Shown in pieces: positions 9,350-19,520 of a DNA stretch of 64,000 bases. Source of the DNA: Marinobacterium litorale DSM 23545 (GTDB lineage: Bacteria; Pseudomonadota; Gammaproteobacteria; Pseudomonadales; Balneatricaceae); the NCBI RefSeq assembly GCF_000428985.1, contig NZ_AUAZ01000005.1:1-64000 (forward strand), read 5' to 3'. The notes beneath the pieces are model-generated. The model worked only from the letters and a program-made list of their open reading frames with translations, made no database searches and was not told the origin of the DNA. Each line of letters opens with the position of its first letter. Within the stretch, counting starts at the first letter, position 1. Position numbers and translations under genes: made by a program.

Positions 9350-10039
9350 TCAGACCGAGGCAATCTCAGCCTCGTTCAGGGCACGAAACTCCCCGGGGGC
9401 CAGCGAGCGGTCCAGCTCGATCGCCCCCATACTTTCCCGATGCAGCGCCACCACCTGATTGCGCAGGTGTCCGAACATCCGCTTCACCTGGTGATAGCGC
9501 CCTTCATAGATCGTCAGACGCGCCTCACACGCCCCCAGCAACTCCAGATGGGCCGGTGAAGTGGTGATATCCTCGTAAGCGAAGTAGATCCCTTCCGCGA
9601 AACTCTCAACGGTTTCAGGCGCGATGGGCCGAGCTGTCGTTACCCGATATACCTTGGGTACTTTTTTACCCGGCTCTGTGACCCGACGGGACCAGCGCCC
9701 GTCGTTGGTTAATAAAAGCAGACCGGTCGTTGATCGATCCAAACGCCCACCAATATGCAGCTGATCACGCAGTTCAGCGGGAAGCAGCTCCAGCACGGTC
9801 GGATGCACCGGATCACGGGTAGCGCTGAGGTATCCCGCGGGCTTATTAAGCATCAGGTAGTATGCCTGGCACTCTTGCAGGCAGACGCCCTCCAGACAAA
9901 CCCGCGCAAACCGGTCCACCTCGTACCGCGGCTCTCTCTCCACCCTGTCATTCACATGCACATGGCCCAGCACCACCGCCCGTCGGGCAGCGCCCTGGCT
10001 GAGGTTAGAGTGCTTGCAGATAAATCGATCCAGTCGCAT
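9350..10039 (-). CDS. rsuA: 16S rRNA pseudouridine(516) synthase
   Basis: RsuA isomerises U516 of 16S rRNA. The 229-residue product has an N-terminal S4 RNA-binding domain (MRLDRFICKHSNLSQGAARR), the linker motif MLNKPAGYLSA, the catalytic aspartate in GGRLDRSTTGLLLLT (residue 101, as in the E. coli enzyme at 102) and the C-terminal EGRYHQVKRMFGHLRNQV motif. Length and the tightly RsuA-like N-terminus favour RsuA over the related 23S enzymes RluB/RluE/RluF, though these cannot be wholly excluded without a phylogeny. Confidence 0.9.
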   Translation of the reverse strand: MRLDRFICKHSNLSQGAARRAVVLGHVHVNDRVEREPRYEVDRFARVCLEGVCLQECQAYYLMLNKPAGYLSATRDPVHPTVLELLPAELRDQLHIGGRLDRSTTGLLLLTNDGRWSRRVTEPGKKVPKVYRVTTARPIAPETVESFAEGIYFAYEDITTSPAHLELLGACEARLTIYEGRYHQVKRMFGHLRNQVVALHRESMGAIELDRSLAPGEFRALNEAEIASV

Positions 10040-10172
10040 GGCGTTATTAGATCGGTTTCCGGTTTTTATGTCATGCGAAACACGCTGCGGGAGCGCCTTG
10101 GCCTACGATGACTTGCCAACCAATGCGGTTAAACGGATACTCCCGTGCAAATTTCAATGTTCAGGATTCGTC

Positions 10173-10670
10173 ATGACCCAGATCACCGACAACAAAGTGG
10201 TCCAGTTCCACTACACCCTCACCGATGCCGACGGACAGCAGGTGGAAACCAGCCTGGACTCAGAGCCCCTGGCTTACCTGCATGGTCACGACAATATGAT
10301 CACAGCCATTGAGGAAGCGCTGGAAGGCAAACAGCCCGGCGACAAACTCAACCTCACTCTGACACCGGATCAGGCCTACGGCGAGCGTGAAGAGGGGCTG
10401 GAGCGCCGCATTCCGATCAAGCACCTGCAGGGGCTGCCCAAGGGTACCAAGAGCTGGAAGCCGGGGATGATCGCTGCGGTCAAAACCGACCAGGGGATGC
10501 GCCAGGTGACCGTGATCAAACCCGGCCTGAAAATGGTACTGGTTGACGCCAACCATCCACTGGCCGGGAAGACCCTCACCTACGATATTGAGGTGGTGGC
10601 GGTTCGTGATGCCAGCGATGATGAGATTGCCCATGGCCATGCCCACGGTGCCGGCGGCCATCATCACTGA
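10173..10670 (+). CDS. slyD: FKBP-type peptidyl-prolyl isomerase, SlyD-like
   Basis: A 165-residue cytoplasmic prolyl isomerase and chaperone. The FKBP core (VVQFHYTLTDADGQQVETS, then EPLAYLHGHDNMITAIEEAL) is interrupted by the insert-in-flap chaperone domain (YGEREEGLERRIPIKHLQ onward) and closes with NHPLAGKTLTYDIEVVAV. The tail HGHAHGAGGHHH is a short histidine-rich nickel-binding type, reduced compared with E. coli SlyD. ATG 10173 matches the family start; the open frame extends upstream without similarity. It is divergent from rsuA and followed 70 bases later by ppiC, another prolyl isomerase. Confidence 0.92.
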   Translation: MTQITDNKVVQFHYTLTDADGQQVETSLDSEPLAYLHGHDNMITAIEEALEGKQPGDKLNLTLTPDQAYGEREEGLERRIPIKHLQGLPKGTKSWKPGMIAAVKTDQGMRQVTVIKPGLKMVLVDANHPLAGKTLTYDIEVVAVRDASDDEIAHGHAHGAGGHHH

Positions 10671-10742
10671 TCCATTACCGCTGACATTGTCGGGGGTTGA
10701 ACTATGCTGAGTTTTATCAAGAACCTTTTGAGGAGAGAACCG

Positions 10743-11024
10743 ATGGCACGCGCTACTGCACGTCATATTTTGGTTGGCACCGAAGAACAGTGCCAGGAGC
10801 TTAAACAGCAAATCGCCGACGGCGCTGACTTCGGCAAAGTCGCCGAAGAACACTCCCAGTGCCCATCCGGACGTCAGGGCGGTGATCTGGGTAGTTTCGG
10901 TCGCGGCCAGATGGTGCCCGAATTCGACAAGGTCGTCTTCAGCGCCCCGATTAACGAAGTACAGGGCCCGGTGAAAACCCAGTTTGGTTATCACCTGCTG
11001 GAGGTGACCAGCCGCGAAGATTGA
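10743..11024 (+). CDS. ppiC: Parvulin-type peptidyl-prolyl cis-trans isomerase
   Basis: A 93-residue single-domain parvulin: [40 protein letters not shown] and [13 protein letters not shown] are the three family signatures. The ATG at 10743 follows GAGGAGAGAACCG; an in-frame ATG at 10704 would add 13 unrelated residues, and the ribosome binding site lies between the two, so I prefer the downstream start. No signal peptide, so it is cytoplasmic. It follows slyD on the same strand and is ended by a strong bidirectional terminator. Confidence 0.92.
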   Translation: MARATARHILVGTEEQCQELKQQIADGADFGKVAEEHSQCPSGRQGGDLGSFGRGQMVPEFDKVVFSAPINEVQGPVKTQFGYHLLEVTSRED

Positions 11025-11065
11025 TTCTTTTCGCCTGACTAGGACGGCTCCTTTGGAGCCGACAG

Positions 11066-11095
11066 AAAAATGCCGGGATCAGCCCCGGCATTTTT
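11066..11095. terminator. Bidirectional rho-independent terminator between ppiC and leuA
   Basis: AAAAATGCCGGG, loop ATCAGC, CCCGGCATTTTT. A-tract and T-tract on both sides let it serve ppiC (plus) and leuA (minus). Confidence 0.85.
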
Positions 11096-11144
11096 GTTTG
11101 CAGGTTACCGGATACTGGCAAAACGAGTACCCCAACCGATAAGC

Positions 11145-12812
11145 TCAGGCCGCCTGACTCGAGGCAACGCCGGAACGATTCAACGCAGAGATAATGGCAT
11201 TCAGCGATGCACTGATGGTGTCATTGTCGAAGGCGATTCCGGATACGCGCTGACCCGCCACGTTAAGCTGAACATAGGCCACCGCCTGGGCATCGGACCC
11301 CTCGCCGATCGCATGCTCGGAGTAGTCCACCACGTTCAGCGATTCACCTGTCTCATTACGCCAGCCGTCGGCAAAGGCCGATATTGCCCCTTCACCCTCT
11401 CCGCGAATGGTCCGCGCTTGGCCGTTGATCACCAGATCCGCTTCCACCATCTCATTGTCGGCGCGGGTGATCCGATAGCCCTTAAGCTCGACGGGTTCGC
11501 TGGTACGTACGAAGTTCTCCATCAACAGACGGTGAATCTCGGCGCTGTTGATCTCCGACCCCTTGGTTTCGCTGGCTGTCTGCACGATGGGCGCCAGCTC
11601 TGTCTGCAACCATCGTGGCAACGTCAAGCCATAGTCTCGCTCCAGCACGAAGGACATTCCGCCCTTGCCCGACTGACTGTTGACGCGGATTACCGCCTGG
11701 TAGTCACGACCGATATCTTTCGGATCGATCGGCAGATAGGCCACCTGCCAATGTTCATCCTTCTGCTGGCGATGCAGGCACTTCTGGATCGCATCCTGAT
11801 GACTGCCGGAAAACGCGGTATAGACCAGTTCACCCACCCAGGGGTGACGTGGATGCACCGGCAGTTTGGTGCATTCGGTATAGACCTCGATCATCTCATC
11901 CGGATTGGAGAGATCGAGCTCCGGGTCGATGCCCTGGCTGTAGAGGTTCATCGCCATGGTGACGATATCCATATTACCGGTGCGCTCGCCATTACCCAGC
12001 AAGGTACCCTCGACCCGATCGGCACCGGCCAACACCGCGAGCTCTGCCGCTGCCACGGCACATCCCCTGTCGTTGTGGGTATGCACGGAAACCAGCAGGC
12101 TATTGCGCTTGTTCACGTGGGTGCAGAAATATTCCACCTGGTCGGCGAAGATGTTCGGTGTCGTCATCTCGACGGTGGCTGGCAGATTGATGATGCACGG
12201 GTTTTCCGGCGTCGGCTGCCAGACATCGATCACGGCGTTACAGATCTCTACGGCATAGTCCATCTCGGTGCCGGTAAAGCTCTCAGGTGAGTACTGGAAC
12301 GTCCAGTCCACGTCCGGGTATTCAGCAGCCCCTTCCATCACCCACTTGGCACCCTGAACAGCGATGCGGGTAATACCCTCGCAGCCTTGATTGAACACGC
12401 GTTCACGCTGCACGGTGGAGGTGGAGTTATACACATGCACCACTGCACGTTTGACGCCCTCGAGCGCCTTATAGGTCTTGTCGATCAACTCTTTACGGCA
12501 CTGAACCAGTACCTGCACGGTGACATCATCGGGAATCTGGTCTTCCTCGATCAGCCAGCGCACGAAATCATAGTCGGGCTGGCTGGCGGAGGGGAAACCG
12601 ACCTCGATCTCCTTGAAACCGAGTTTGACCAGCAAGGCCCACAGTCGCCGCTTCTGAGCTACGCTCATCGGGTCCAGTAGTGCCTGGTTACCATCCCGGA
12701 GATCGACACTGGCCCAACGCGGAGCTCGGGTGATAGTGCGGTCCGGCCATTGACGCTGCTGTACTTGAACAGCGGGAGCCGGTTGGTAACGGTGGTGGTC
12801 AAAAACTGTCAT
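11145..12812 (-). CDS. leuA: 2-isopropylmalate synthase (long, LeuA type 2 form)
   Basis: Condenses acetyl-CoA with 2-ketoisovalerate, the first committed step of leucine synthesis. The 555-residue product has the TIM-barrel signatures DLRDGNQALLD (acid/metal) and VSVHTHNDRGCAVA (metal-binding HTH), and a C-terminal LeuA dimer/allosteric domain (from about residue 420) that should confer leucine feedback inhibition. The short lead-in FDHHRYQPAPAVQVQQRQWP and IT-x-APRW place it in the yeast-like second class of LeuA found in many proteobacteria. It is monocistronic and divergent from an Lrp-type regulator gene. Confidence 0.95.
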   Translation of the reverse strand: MTVFDHHRYQPAPAVQVQQRQWPDRTITRAPRWASVDLRDGNQALLDPMSVAQKRRLWALLVKLGFKEIEVGFPSASQPDYDFVRWLIEEDQIPDDVTVQVLVQCRKELIDKTYKALEGVKRAVVHVYNSTSTVQRERVFNQGCEGITRIAVQGAKWVMEGAAEYPDVDWTFQYSPESFTGTEMDYAVEICNAVIDVWQPTPENPCIINLPATVEMTTPNIFADQVEYFCTHVNKRNSLLVSVHTHNDRGCAVAAAELAVLAGADRVEGTLLGNGERTGNMDIVTMAMNLYSQGIDPELDLSNPDEMIEVYTECTKLPVHPRHPWVGELVYTAFSGSHQDAIQKCLHRQQKDEHWQVAYLPIDPKDIGRDYQAVIRVNSQSGKGGMSFVLERDYGLTLPRWLQTELAPIVQTASETKGSEINSAEIHRLLMENFVRTSEPVELKGYRITRADNEMVEADLVINGQARTIRGEGEGAISAFADGWRNETGESLNVVDYSEHAIGEGSDAQAVAYVQLNVAGQRVSGIAFDNDTISASLNAIISALNRSGVASSQAA

Positions 12813-12914
12813 GGGATCGTCCCTTAAAAAGGTTGAGTTCTCGTTTCACTGTCAGCCCTTTTGGAGCTTCTTCTCACCTGAACACCCGGGTAGAGCGAAC
12901 GGTAGAAAGAGCGG

Positions 12915-12934
12915 GAGCGCGGGATGCTGCGCTC
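12915..12934 (-). promoter_or_regulatory. Hairpin in the leuA leader, possible attenuator element
   Basis: GAGCGC, eight-base loop, GCGCTC, about 100 bases upstream of leuA. I see no T-run after it and no leucine-codon-rich leader peptide, so a classical attenuator is not supported. The rest of the 285-base leuA-lrp gap is A+T-rich next to the regulator gene and holds no other element I recognise. Confidence 0.25.
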
Positions 12935-13097
12935 ACGCCAATGTCGTCTGGGTAAGTCGACAAGGCATAGTCTAGGGCAAACCCCTGGGCAGATGATTGC
13001 AAAGTTGCGCCAGAAAGCGATATTTTTGAAATAAAATGCTTATTATTTATTTATAAATTACATATTATTGCTCAATCAAAAAAAACAGGGGCAGACT

Positions 13098-13562
13098 ATG
13101 CGCATAGACCGTCATGACCGCCACATTCTGGAGATTCTGCAAACCGAGGGGCGCATCAGTAATCAGGAGCTGGCCGACCGGGTGGGACTCTCCCCATCCC
13201 CCTGTCTCCGCCGGGTGCGGGCGCTGGAGGAGTCAGGCCTGATCACCGGCTATCGCGCCATTCTTGACGCCAAGGAGCTGGGACTGACGCTGATGGCACT
13301 GCTGCACATTTCCATGGACCGCCACACACCGGAACGTTTCGCTAATTTCGACAAAACGGTTAGCGCCATTCCCGAAGTGCTGGAGTGCCTGTTGATCACC
13401 GGTCAGGATGCCGACTACCAGCTCAAGGTCGTGGTCCGTGACATGGAGGGCTACCAGGATCTGCTCCTCAACAAAATCACGCGTATTGAAGGGGTCACCG
13501 GCGCTCACTCAAGCTTCGTACTGCGCCAGATCATCAACAAAACCGCGATTCCAATCCCGTAA
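13098..13562 (+). CDS. Lrp/AsnC-family transcriptional regulator
   Basis: A 154-residue protein with an N-terminal winged helix-turn-helix ([20 protein letters not shown], then [21 protein letters not shown]) and a C-terminal RAM/AsnC ligand-binding domain ([20 protein letters not shown]). The GxDxD-like GQDADY turn is where effector amino acids bind in this family. It lies divergent to leuA, so an amino-acid-responsive control of leuA is plausible but not shown. ATG 13098 follows CAGGGGC; an open frame extends a few codons further with no family similarity. Confidence 0.9.
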   Translation: MRIDRHDRHILEILQTEGRISNQELADRVGLSPSPCLRRVRALEESGLITGYRAILDAKELGLTLMALLHISMDRHTPERFANFDKTVSAIPEVLECLLITGQDADYQLKVVVRDMEGYQDLLLNKITRIEGVTGAHSSFVLRQIINKTAIPIP

Positions 13563-13609
13563 CGAGCCGGTACAATTCGCTCCAGATAACAGAACACAAG
13601 GTCAGACCT

Positions 13610-15388
13610 TTGCCCCGCACACCGAGTCCGCCAGCACTGGGTTTCGCACTGCGCCCTTACCAGCAGGAAGCGGTGGATGCGACCCTGCGCCATTTTCGAC
13701 GAAGCGATGACCCCGCCGTCATCGTGCTACCCACGGGTGCAGGCAAGAGCCTGGTGATCGCTGAACTGGCCCGTCTGGCACGCAAACGGATCCTGGTTCT
13801 GGCCCATGTACGCGAGCTGGTCGAACAGAATCACGCCAAGTACGCCGCCTACGGCCTGGAAGCGGGTATCTTTTCGGCCGGCCTGGGCAGCAAGCAGAAC
13901 GAATACCAGGTCACCTTCGCCAGCGTCCAGTCACTAGCCCGCAATCTGGATGCCTTCGACGACCACTTCTCGCTGCTGATCATCGACGAATGCCATCGCG
14001 TCAGTGACGATGAAAACTCTCAGTACCAGCAGATCATCGCCTCGCTTAAGCAGCGCAATCCCGGCCTCAAAGTGTTGGGGCTGACCGCCACCCCCTACCG
14101 TCTGGGGTACGGCTGGATCTATCGTTACCACTACCGTGGCTTCGTGCGCTCAAGCGAGCCGCGCCTGTTTGAACACTGCATCTACGAGTTGCCGCTGAAC
14201 TTCATGATTCGCAACGGCTACCTGACCCAGCCCAAACTGATCGATGCCGCCATCGCTCACTATGACTTCTCATCGTTGACGCCATCCGACAGCGGTAATT
14301 ATCCTGAAAAGGCGCTCAACAGCCTGCTCGCCAAACACCCCCGGGTCACCCGGGCGATCTGCGAGCAGATATGTGAGCTGGCCGACGGACGTGAAGGCGT
14401 AATGATCTTCGCCGCCACCGTGCGTCATGCCCAGGAGATCATCGGCTATCTGCCGAAGGAGGCGTCTGCGCTGATTATCGGCGATACCGATTCCGGCGAG
14501 CGCCAGCAGTTGATCCAGCGTTTCAAGCAGCGGGAGATTCGGTTCCTGGTCAATGTAGCAGTGCTGACCACCGGTTTTGATGCCCCCCATGTGGATATGA
14601 TTGCCATCCTGCGCCCCACTGCCTCGGTAAGTCTGTTCCAGCAGATCGTCGGTCGCGGACTACGTCTGAGCCCAGGCAAAACCGAGTGCTTGATCATCGA
14701 CTATGCAGGTTCAGGTTTCGATCTATTCCACCCGGAAGTGGGCGCACCCAAGCCGGACTCGGAATCTGAACCGGTACAGGTGTTCTGCCCCGGCTGCGGC
14801 TTCGCCAATATATTCTGGGGCAAGACCGACGCCGACGGACAGGTGATCGAACATTACGGTCGGCGCTGCCAGGGGTTGTTGGAGATGGACGGCGAAAAGC
14901 CGCAGCAGTGCGACTATCGCTTTCGTTTCAAGGAGTGCCCCCATTGCGGTGCCGAGAACGATATCGCCGCCCGCGCCTGCCACCAGTGTGGGGAAGCTGT
15001 CGTCGACCCGGACGACATACTGAAGAAAGCCCTGCAGTTGAAAGACGCGCTGGTGATCCGCTGTGCCGGGGTCAGCTTCTCAGAGCAGAATGGGCGGTTA
15101 AGAATCACCTACCATGACGAGCAGGGCGAGGAACTTGTAGAAAGCTTCGACCTGAACCACAAGGGGCAGCGTGGAGTCTTCAACCGACTGTTCGGTCGGC
15201 GTTTCAACGAAGGTGCTACACCGAGACAGTTCACCTCTGTAGACGAGGTCATCTCTCAAACAGCACAGTTTCGGGCTCCGGATTTCGTGATCGCCCGCAA
15301 AGTGGGCCAAGGCCAGAACGGTCACTGGCGGGTCCGCGAGCGGCTGTTCGATTACGACGGCAACTACCGCAAGGCCAACGCACTGTGA
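13610..15388 (+). CDS. radD: DNA repair helicase RadD-like (superfamily 2)
   Basis: A 592-residue superfamily 2 helicase. The start [17 protein letters not shown] is the RadD/YejH signature. Motif I is LPTGAGKS, motif II IIDECHR, motif III LTATPYR, motif [13 protein letters not shown]. The C-terminal third carries two cysteine clusters (CPGCGF...C...C and CPHCGAEN...CHQCGE), expected to bind zinc as in RadD, which interacts with SSB and aids RecA-dependent recombination in E. coli. The start appears to be TTG at 13610, a few residues before the conserved block. Stop is 10 bases from the convergent nnrS stop. Confidence 0.88.
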   Translation: MPRTPSPPALGFALRPYQQEAVDATLRHFRRSDDPAVIVLPTGAGKSLVIAELARLARKRILVLAHVRELVEQNHAKYAAYGLEAGIFSAGLGSKQNEYQVTFASVQSLARNLDAFDDHFSLLIIDECHRVSDDENSQYQQIIASLKQRNPGLKVLGLTATPYRLGYGWIYRYHYRGFVRSSEPRLFEHCIYELPLNFMIRNGYLTQPKLIDAAIAHYDFSSLTPSDSGNYPEKALNSLLAKHPRVTRAICEQICELADGREGVMIFAATVRHAQEIIGYLPKEASALIIGDTDSGERQQLIQRFKQREIRFLVNVAVLTTGFDAPHVDMIAILRPTASVSLFQQIVGRGLRLSPGKTECLIIDYAGSGFDLFHPEVGAPKPDSESEPVQVFCPGCGFANIFWGKTDADGQVIEHYGRRCQGLLEMDGEKPQQCDYRFRFKECPHCGAENDIAARACHQCGEAVVDPDDILKKALQLKDALVIRCAGVSFSEQNGRLRITYHDEQGEELVESFDLNHKGQRGVFNRLFGRRFNEGATPRQFTSVDEVISQTAQFRAPDFVIARKVGQGQNGHWRVRERLFDYDGNYRKANAL

Positions 15389-15398
15389 CACTGTACTG

Positions 15399-16637
15399 TT
15401 AAGACCGCACGCCCACTTTACCCTTTTCGCGTTTCAGTGCCTCGGACAGGCTCTCCTCCGGACCGAACAGCACCGGCAGATAGCGCGCGGCAAAGAGCAC
15501 AAATGCGACCACCCAGAGGGTCCCTGCCAACATAAGCAGCATCATCGCCGAGTTCGGTATCAGTGCCGCGAGTATCCGCACCAAAGCGGCCAAATGGATC
15601 GCAAGGAAGCTCATCGACATGATCACACCGGCTTTCAGCTCCCGGTTGGTATGTCCCAAAGCTGCCCGAGCCGCCACAGCCAGAATCATGCCGCCCATGG
15701 CACCGACACCCAGAGCATGGATCCCGGCACTCACAGTCAATGCAGGCACAAAGGCACTCAGACCTAACAACACAAACCCGACACCCACCCATAGATAGCC
15801 CAGGTGCAACGCAAACAGAAGCGGTTCGGACAGGCTTGCAAATCCTCGCCAACGCGCGAGACGAACCCACTGTGAGATGCCCGCCAGAATCAACAGTCCA
15901 CCGCTGAACATACTGGGAGCCTGAGCGACCCACGCCAACGTGGCCAGGACCGACAGTCCAACCGCCACCTTATCCCACAACCCAAACTGAGCCGGCTTAT
16001 GCTCTGACACCGGCTGGCGCCGCATCATCCAGTTGCGGGTAAACGCCGGTGTAATGCGGCCTCCGATCAGCGAAATCATCAATGCGATCACCAGCACTTG
16101 AGATTCAAGCAGGTGAATCCGGTCAACCAGACCCACCTGAAACGCCAGGCTGAAACCGGCCATAATCAGTAGCATAACCAGGACAACGAAATTGCGCCGA
16201 TTCCCCGCTGCGAGAATTTCCCGTCCTACCAGACATGCCAGTAGTATCCAGTAACCGGTATTAGACACTATCAGTGCGGCCAAGTTATCCAGCCCACTCC
16301 AGGTGACCGCCCGTCCGGCCAACCAGAACAGCACCAGAACGACCAAAGGCGCACCACTCACCGGTGGCCGACCGACCCATTTGGACACCGCCGCCAACAA
16401 GAAACCACCAACAGCCGCACCGACAAAGCCGAACAGCAGTTCATGACCGTGCCACTCGATCATGCTCCACCCGGGAGGTGTGACGGCCCCACCGCGCCCC
16501 AGATAGATCAGCCAAAGGATCATCACGACAATCGCCTGGATCGCGCAGGCCGTAAACAGTGGCCTGAACCCATTACTGAAATAGCGCGCAAAACCGGTCT
16601 TGGGATGATCGTCCAGCGGGATAAACACAAACACCAC
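15399..16637 (-). CDS. nnrS: NnrS family membrane protein, nitric-oxide response
   Basis: A haem- and copper-containing multi-spanning inner membrane protein that protects against nitrosative stress. The 412-residue sequence is hydrophobic throughout, about 12 helices, with the family hallmarks WHGHELLFGFVGAAVGGFLL near the N-terminus and HALGVGAMGGMILAVAARAALGHT-type histidines in the C-terminal half. An NsrR operator overlaps the start region, and nsrR itself is encoded about 260 bases away on the other strand. The start is one of several GTG codons; 16637 gives the longest frame, while 16628 fits the AAGGTGG ribosome binding site better. Confidence 0.9.
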   Translation of the reverse strand: MVFVFIPLDDHPKTGFARYFSNGFRPLFTACAIQAIVVMILWLIYLGRGGAVTPPGWSMIEWHGHELLFGFVGAAVGGFLLAAVSKWVGRPPVSGAPLVVLVLFWLAGRAVTWSGLDNLAALIVSNTGYWILLACLVGREILAAGNRRNFVVLVMLLIMAGFSLAFQVGLVDRIHLLESQVLVIALMISLIGGRITPAFTRNWMMRRQPVSEHKPAQFGLWDKVAVGLSVLATLAWVAQAPSMFSGGLLILAGISQWVRLARWRGFASLSEPLLFALHLGYLWVGVGFVLLGLSAFVPALTVSAGIHALGVGAMGGMILAVAARAALGHTNRELKAGVIMSMSFLAIHLAALVRILAALIPNSAMMLLMLAGTLWVVAFVLFAARYLPVLFGPEESLSEALKREKGKVGVRS

Positions 16638-16640
16638 CTT

Positions 16641-16663
16641 AAGATATAATCTATATATATCTT
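16641..16663 (-). promoter_or_regulatory. NsrR operator of nnrS
   Basis: A 23-base inverted repeat with arms AAGATATA and TATATCTT, the exact length and outer sequence of the known NsrR consensus (AAGATG-type half sites, 11-1-11). It lies immediately upstream of the nnrS start codon and just downstream of a promoter-like pair, so bound NsrR would block initiation until nitric oxide destroys its iron-sulfur cluster. Confidence 0.8.
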
Positions 16664-16665
16664 AC

Positions 16666-16693
16666 AATATACACGGAGGGAGGTGTGATTGAA
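16666..16693 (-). promoter_or_regulatory. Candidate nnrS promoter
   Basis: Minus-strand TTCAAT (16693-16688), 16-base spacer, TATATT (16671-16666), directly upstream of the NsrR operator. The remaining gap up to nsrR (to 16902) shows no further element. Confidence 0.45.
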
Positions 16694-16902
16694 CAGCCGT
16701 ATGCATACCACGCCCAAGAGACACTCGACCAGAATAGGGTATAGAAGAGGCGCTCATTCATTTTCCAGGGGGTGGCATCCCTGATGGAATGCGATAAACT
16801 CGCAATAACCTCACTTTAAAAAAGGCCTTTTGTTCCACCCGGGTTTTAGAGTACCCACCTCCTGGAACAGGTCCATGGCTAACTTTCCGGACAGCAACTT
16901 TT

Positions 16903-17355
16903 ATGCAGCTCACCAAGTACACCGACTTTTCATTGCGAACGCTGATTTTCCTGGCCGTTCAAGAGCCGGAAAGCCGGGTCACCATTACCCAGGTATCCGA
17001 ACATTTCCAGATCCCGCGCAATCACTTAATCAAGATTGTCCACCATCTCGGCAAGGCGGGTTTTATCGATACCGTGCGCGGCAAAGGGGGTGGGATACGT
17101 TTAGGCATGCCCGCACAGGAGATAAACCTGCGCGCAGTGGTGGAGACCACGGAAGAGACATTGCAGCCGGTCAACTGTGCAGCGCCCCGCTGTCCGATTA
17201 TGGGAGGCTGTGGCCTTCAGGGTATGCTGTTCAATGCTCAGGAAGCCTTTATGCGGGAACTGGAAAAATACTCGTTGGCGGACATCACCCAGCGCTCGAG
17301 CAACCTGCCTCAGCTGTTAAACTGGTCCAGCGAAAACGCTCGCTTTCAGGCCTGA
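16903..17355 (+). CDS. nsrR: Nitric-oxide-sensing Rrf2 family repressor NsrR
   Basis: A 150-residue Rrf2 protein: [19 protein letters not shown] is the NsrR-type N-terminus, followed by the winged helix ([20 protein letters not shown]) and the iron-sulfur cysteines C92, C97 and C103 ([16 protein letters not shown]), spaced as in E. coli NsrR (91, 96, 102). These ligate the NO-sensitive cluster. Its likely target, nnrS, is divergent and carries a matching operator. The last 10 bases overlap the convergent dauA stop region. Confidence 0.92.
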   Translation: MQLTKYTDFSLRTLIFLAVQEPESRVTITQVSEHFQIPRNHLIKIVHHLGKAGFIDTVRGKGGGIRLGMPAQEINLRAVVETTEETLQPVNCAAPRCPIMGGCGLQGMLFNAQEAFMRELEKYSLADITQRSSNLPQLLNWSSENARFQA

Positions 17356-19073
17356 TCATCCAGGCGCGCCAATGCTTCAGCCAGGGTCGGGGTGAACGAC
17401 AAAGCCCCCTCTACGGGTTGTACCCCGGCGCGTGCCAGGGCTCTTAACGGCTGGAACTGGAGGTCGGCAACCACCAGTTCGGCACCGCGGCGCTGACACT
17501 GCTGATAAAAGCGCTCAAACGCGTTCAGCCCACCGGCATCAAGCAGCGGAACACCGTCCATATAGAGAACAATTCCCTGGCGGTCGCCAACCAGCTCCAG
17601 CACCTCATCGAATACGCGCTCAGCCGCCGCGAAAAACAACGGCCCGGTCACCTTCAGAACACACCACTTTGCAGGCAGCTCCTGCGGCACATGCTTACGT
17701 TGACCGGTTATGTCGTTGACCCGGGTCATGCCCGCGATATCGCGCATGAACAGCAACGACGCCAACACGATACCGGTAGAGATCGCGATAACCATATCAA
17801 ACAGCACCGTCAGTGACAGACAGCAGCCCAGAACCAGAATGTCGCCCAGCGGCGCACGGCGTACCAAAGCCACCACCTTGTGCGCTTCGCTCATGTTCCA
17901 GGCAACCATCAGCAACAGCGCGGCCATACTGGCCATCGGCAACCAGGCAAGCGCGGGTGCCAGAAGCAACAAGCCGGCCAAGACAACGAGCGCGTGAATC
18001 ATACCCGACAGCGGAGAGCAGGCCCCGGCCCGGTAATTGGCGGCGGAGCGGGCGATGGCTGCCGTGGCGGTAAAGCCGCCAAAAAAGGGCGCCACAAGGT
18101 TACCCAGCCCCTGCCCCAGCAGTTCACCATTGGCATGATGACGACGGCCGGTCATACCATCGAGCACAACGGCACACAGCAGTGACTCGATGGCACCCAG
18201 CATGGCAATGGAGAACGCTGAAGGTAGAAGCTCACGTACCGTACTGAAGGTCAGCTCGAAGGGTTCACCGTTGGCGCCAGCCTGATCCCAGGGCCACTGA
18301 AAACCGGGCAGAATGGGCGGTATCCCCTGTCCGATGCTGCCATCCGGCAGTTCAAAGGAAAAACGACTGCCGATGGTCTCAATACCGGCACCGTTGTAGT
18401 TCAACCAGGCTGCGATACCGGTGCCGAGCAACAGCGCCGGCAGATGGCCAGGCACTGGAAACCGCAGTCTCGGCCAGAGTATCAGCGTTCCCAGCGTGAT
18501 AGCCGCAACCAGGGTGTCAGGCCAGCGCCAATCCGGTAACCGATGAACCAGTTGAACCGCCTTCTCGGTGAAATGCGTGGCAAGACCCTCGGTGGGGAGC
18601 CCAAAAAAGTCGGGGATTTGCAGTATCGCAATAACGATGGCGATACCTGCTGTAAAGCCCAGGGTTACGGATTCCGGTATATATTCGATCAGGCGTCCCA
18701 GCCGCGCCAGCGCCATGGCCACCAGAATCATACCGGCCATCACGGTCGCAACCAGCAAGCCACCCAGACCGAAGTTTTCCGACACCGGGTAGAGAATGAC
18801 CACAAACGCGGCCGTTGGCCCTGAGATGCTGTAGCGCGAACCACCGGTTAACGCGATCAGGAAACCGGCAATGATGGCGGTATAGAGTCCATGCTCCGGG
18901 CGTACGCCACTGGCTATCGCCAACGCCATTGAAAGCGGGATAGCGATGATACCGACAGTAATACCCGCAATAATGTCGGCAATCAGGTTCCGCGCTCGAT
19001 AACCATCCGCCAGCGACTCTCGTAACGCACTGGCGATCGACAGCGAATGCAATCTGGCGCGGCTTGATGACAT
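17346..19073 (-). CDS. dauA: SulP/SLC26 family transporter, DauA-like (C4-dicarboxylate/anion)
   Basis: A 575-residue SulP permease. The membrane part (about 10-14 helices, residues 25-430) contains [20 protein letters not shown] and [20 protein letters not shown], both nearly identical in wording to E. coli DauA (YchM), as are [20 protein letters not shown] and [16 protein letters not shown]. The C-terminal STAS domain (from about 440) contains the [12 protein letters not shown] switch-like motif. DauA transports succinate and other dicarboxylates at acid pH in E. coli; substrate here is inferred by similarity. It ends inside the last codons of convergent nsrR. Confidence 0.87.
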   Translation of the reverse strand: MSSSRARLHSLSIASALRESLADGYRARNLIADIIAGITVGIIAIPLSMALAIASGVRPEHGLYTAIIAGFLIALTGGSRYSISGPTAAFVVILYPVSENFGLGGLLVATVMAGMILVAMALARLGRLIEYIPESVTLGFTAGIAIVIAILQIPDFFGLPTEGLATHFTEKAVQLVHRLPDWRWPDTLVAAITLGTLILWPRLRFPVPGHLPALLLGTGIAAWLNYNGAGIETIGSRFSFELPDGSIGQGIPPILPGFQWPWDQAGANGEPFELTFSTVRELLPSAFSIAMLGAIESLLCAVVLDGMTGRRHHANGELLGQGLGNLVAPFFGGFTATAAIARSAANYRAGACSPLSGMIHALVVLAGLLLLAPALAWLPMASMAALLLMVAWNMSEAHKVVALVRRAPLGDILVLGCCLSLTVLFDMVIAISTGIVLASLLFMRDIAGMTRVNDITGQRKHVPQELPAKWCVLKVTGPLFFAAAERVFDEVLELVGDRQGIVLYMDGVPLLDAGGLNAFERFYQQCQRRGAELVVADLQFQPLRALARAGVQPVEGALSFTPTLAEALARLDDQA

Positions 19074-19260
19074 GGGTACAGACTCCTGTACAGCTGCAGA
19101 GTTTAGCGGGAACCCTAAAAGCCATAAACATTACAGGCGAATTGAGTATGAATGCAATGTTAATCGTATTAACATATGGTCGATGGTCGCTCATGCGCTG
19201 CCGAAGATCGAGCAACGACCAATCCAGGAACCAACCCGGACACCAAACCAAGTGGAGACC

Positions 19261-19449
19261 ATGGAAAAACGAACCGCCCGCCTAACGCTGTTGATTGACC
19301 CGACCAAAAAAGCCGCCTTCGAACAGCTCTGTTTCGAGAAGGATGTGACTCCGTCTCAAATGGTGCGCAAGTTCATCCGTGAATACCTCGAACAGGAACT
19401 GGGTCCCGACTGGCGCGACAGAGCGCCGGATGCCGACAAAGACCTTTAA
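19261..19449 (+). CDS. Small ribbon-helix-helix (CopG/Arc-like) protein
   Basis: A 62-residue protein starting MEKRTARLTLLIDPTKKAAF. The beta-strand (TARLTLLID) followed by two helices (TKKAAFEQLCFEKDVTPSQM and VRKFIREYLEQEL) is the ribbon-helix-helix fold of small DNA-binding proteins. ATG 19261 is preceded by GTGGAGACC; a longer open frame upstream lacks similarity. No toxin gene is adjacent, so I would not call it an antitoxin. DNA target unknown. Confidence 0.7.
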   Translation: MEKRTARLTLLIDPTKKAAFEQLCFEKDVTPSQMVRKFIREYLEQELGPDWRDRAPDADKDL

Positions 19450-19520
19450 TAAAAAGGGTTTATCAAAGCCACAAAGCCGATTAAAATTCGCGCAAATTTT
19501 GAGCTATCCGGAGAAAACAG

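Noticed and set aside
11070-12290. Plus-strand open frame opposite leuA (406 codons)
   Set aside because: Mirror of leuA and runs through the ppiC/leuA terminator; no domain.
12813-13097. Leucine leader peptide/attenuator before leuA
   Set aside because: No short frame rich in leucine codons and no hairpin followed by a T-run; only one weak hairpin.
19261-19449. Toxin-antitoxin system with the RHH protein as antitoxin
   Set aside because: No adjacent small toxin-like gene; neighbours are dauA and a DUF2788 membrane protein.
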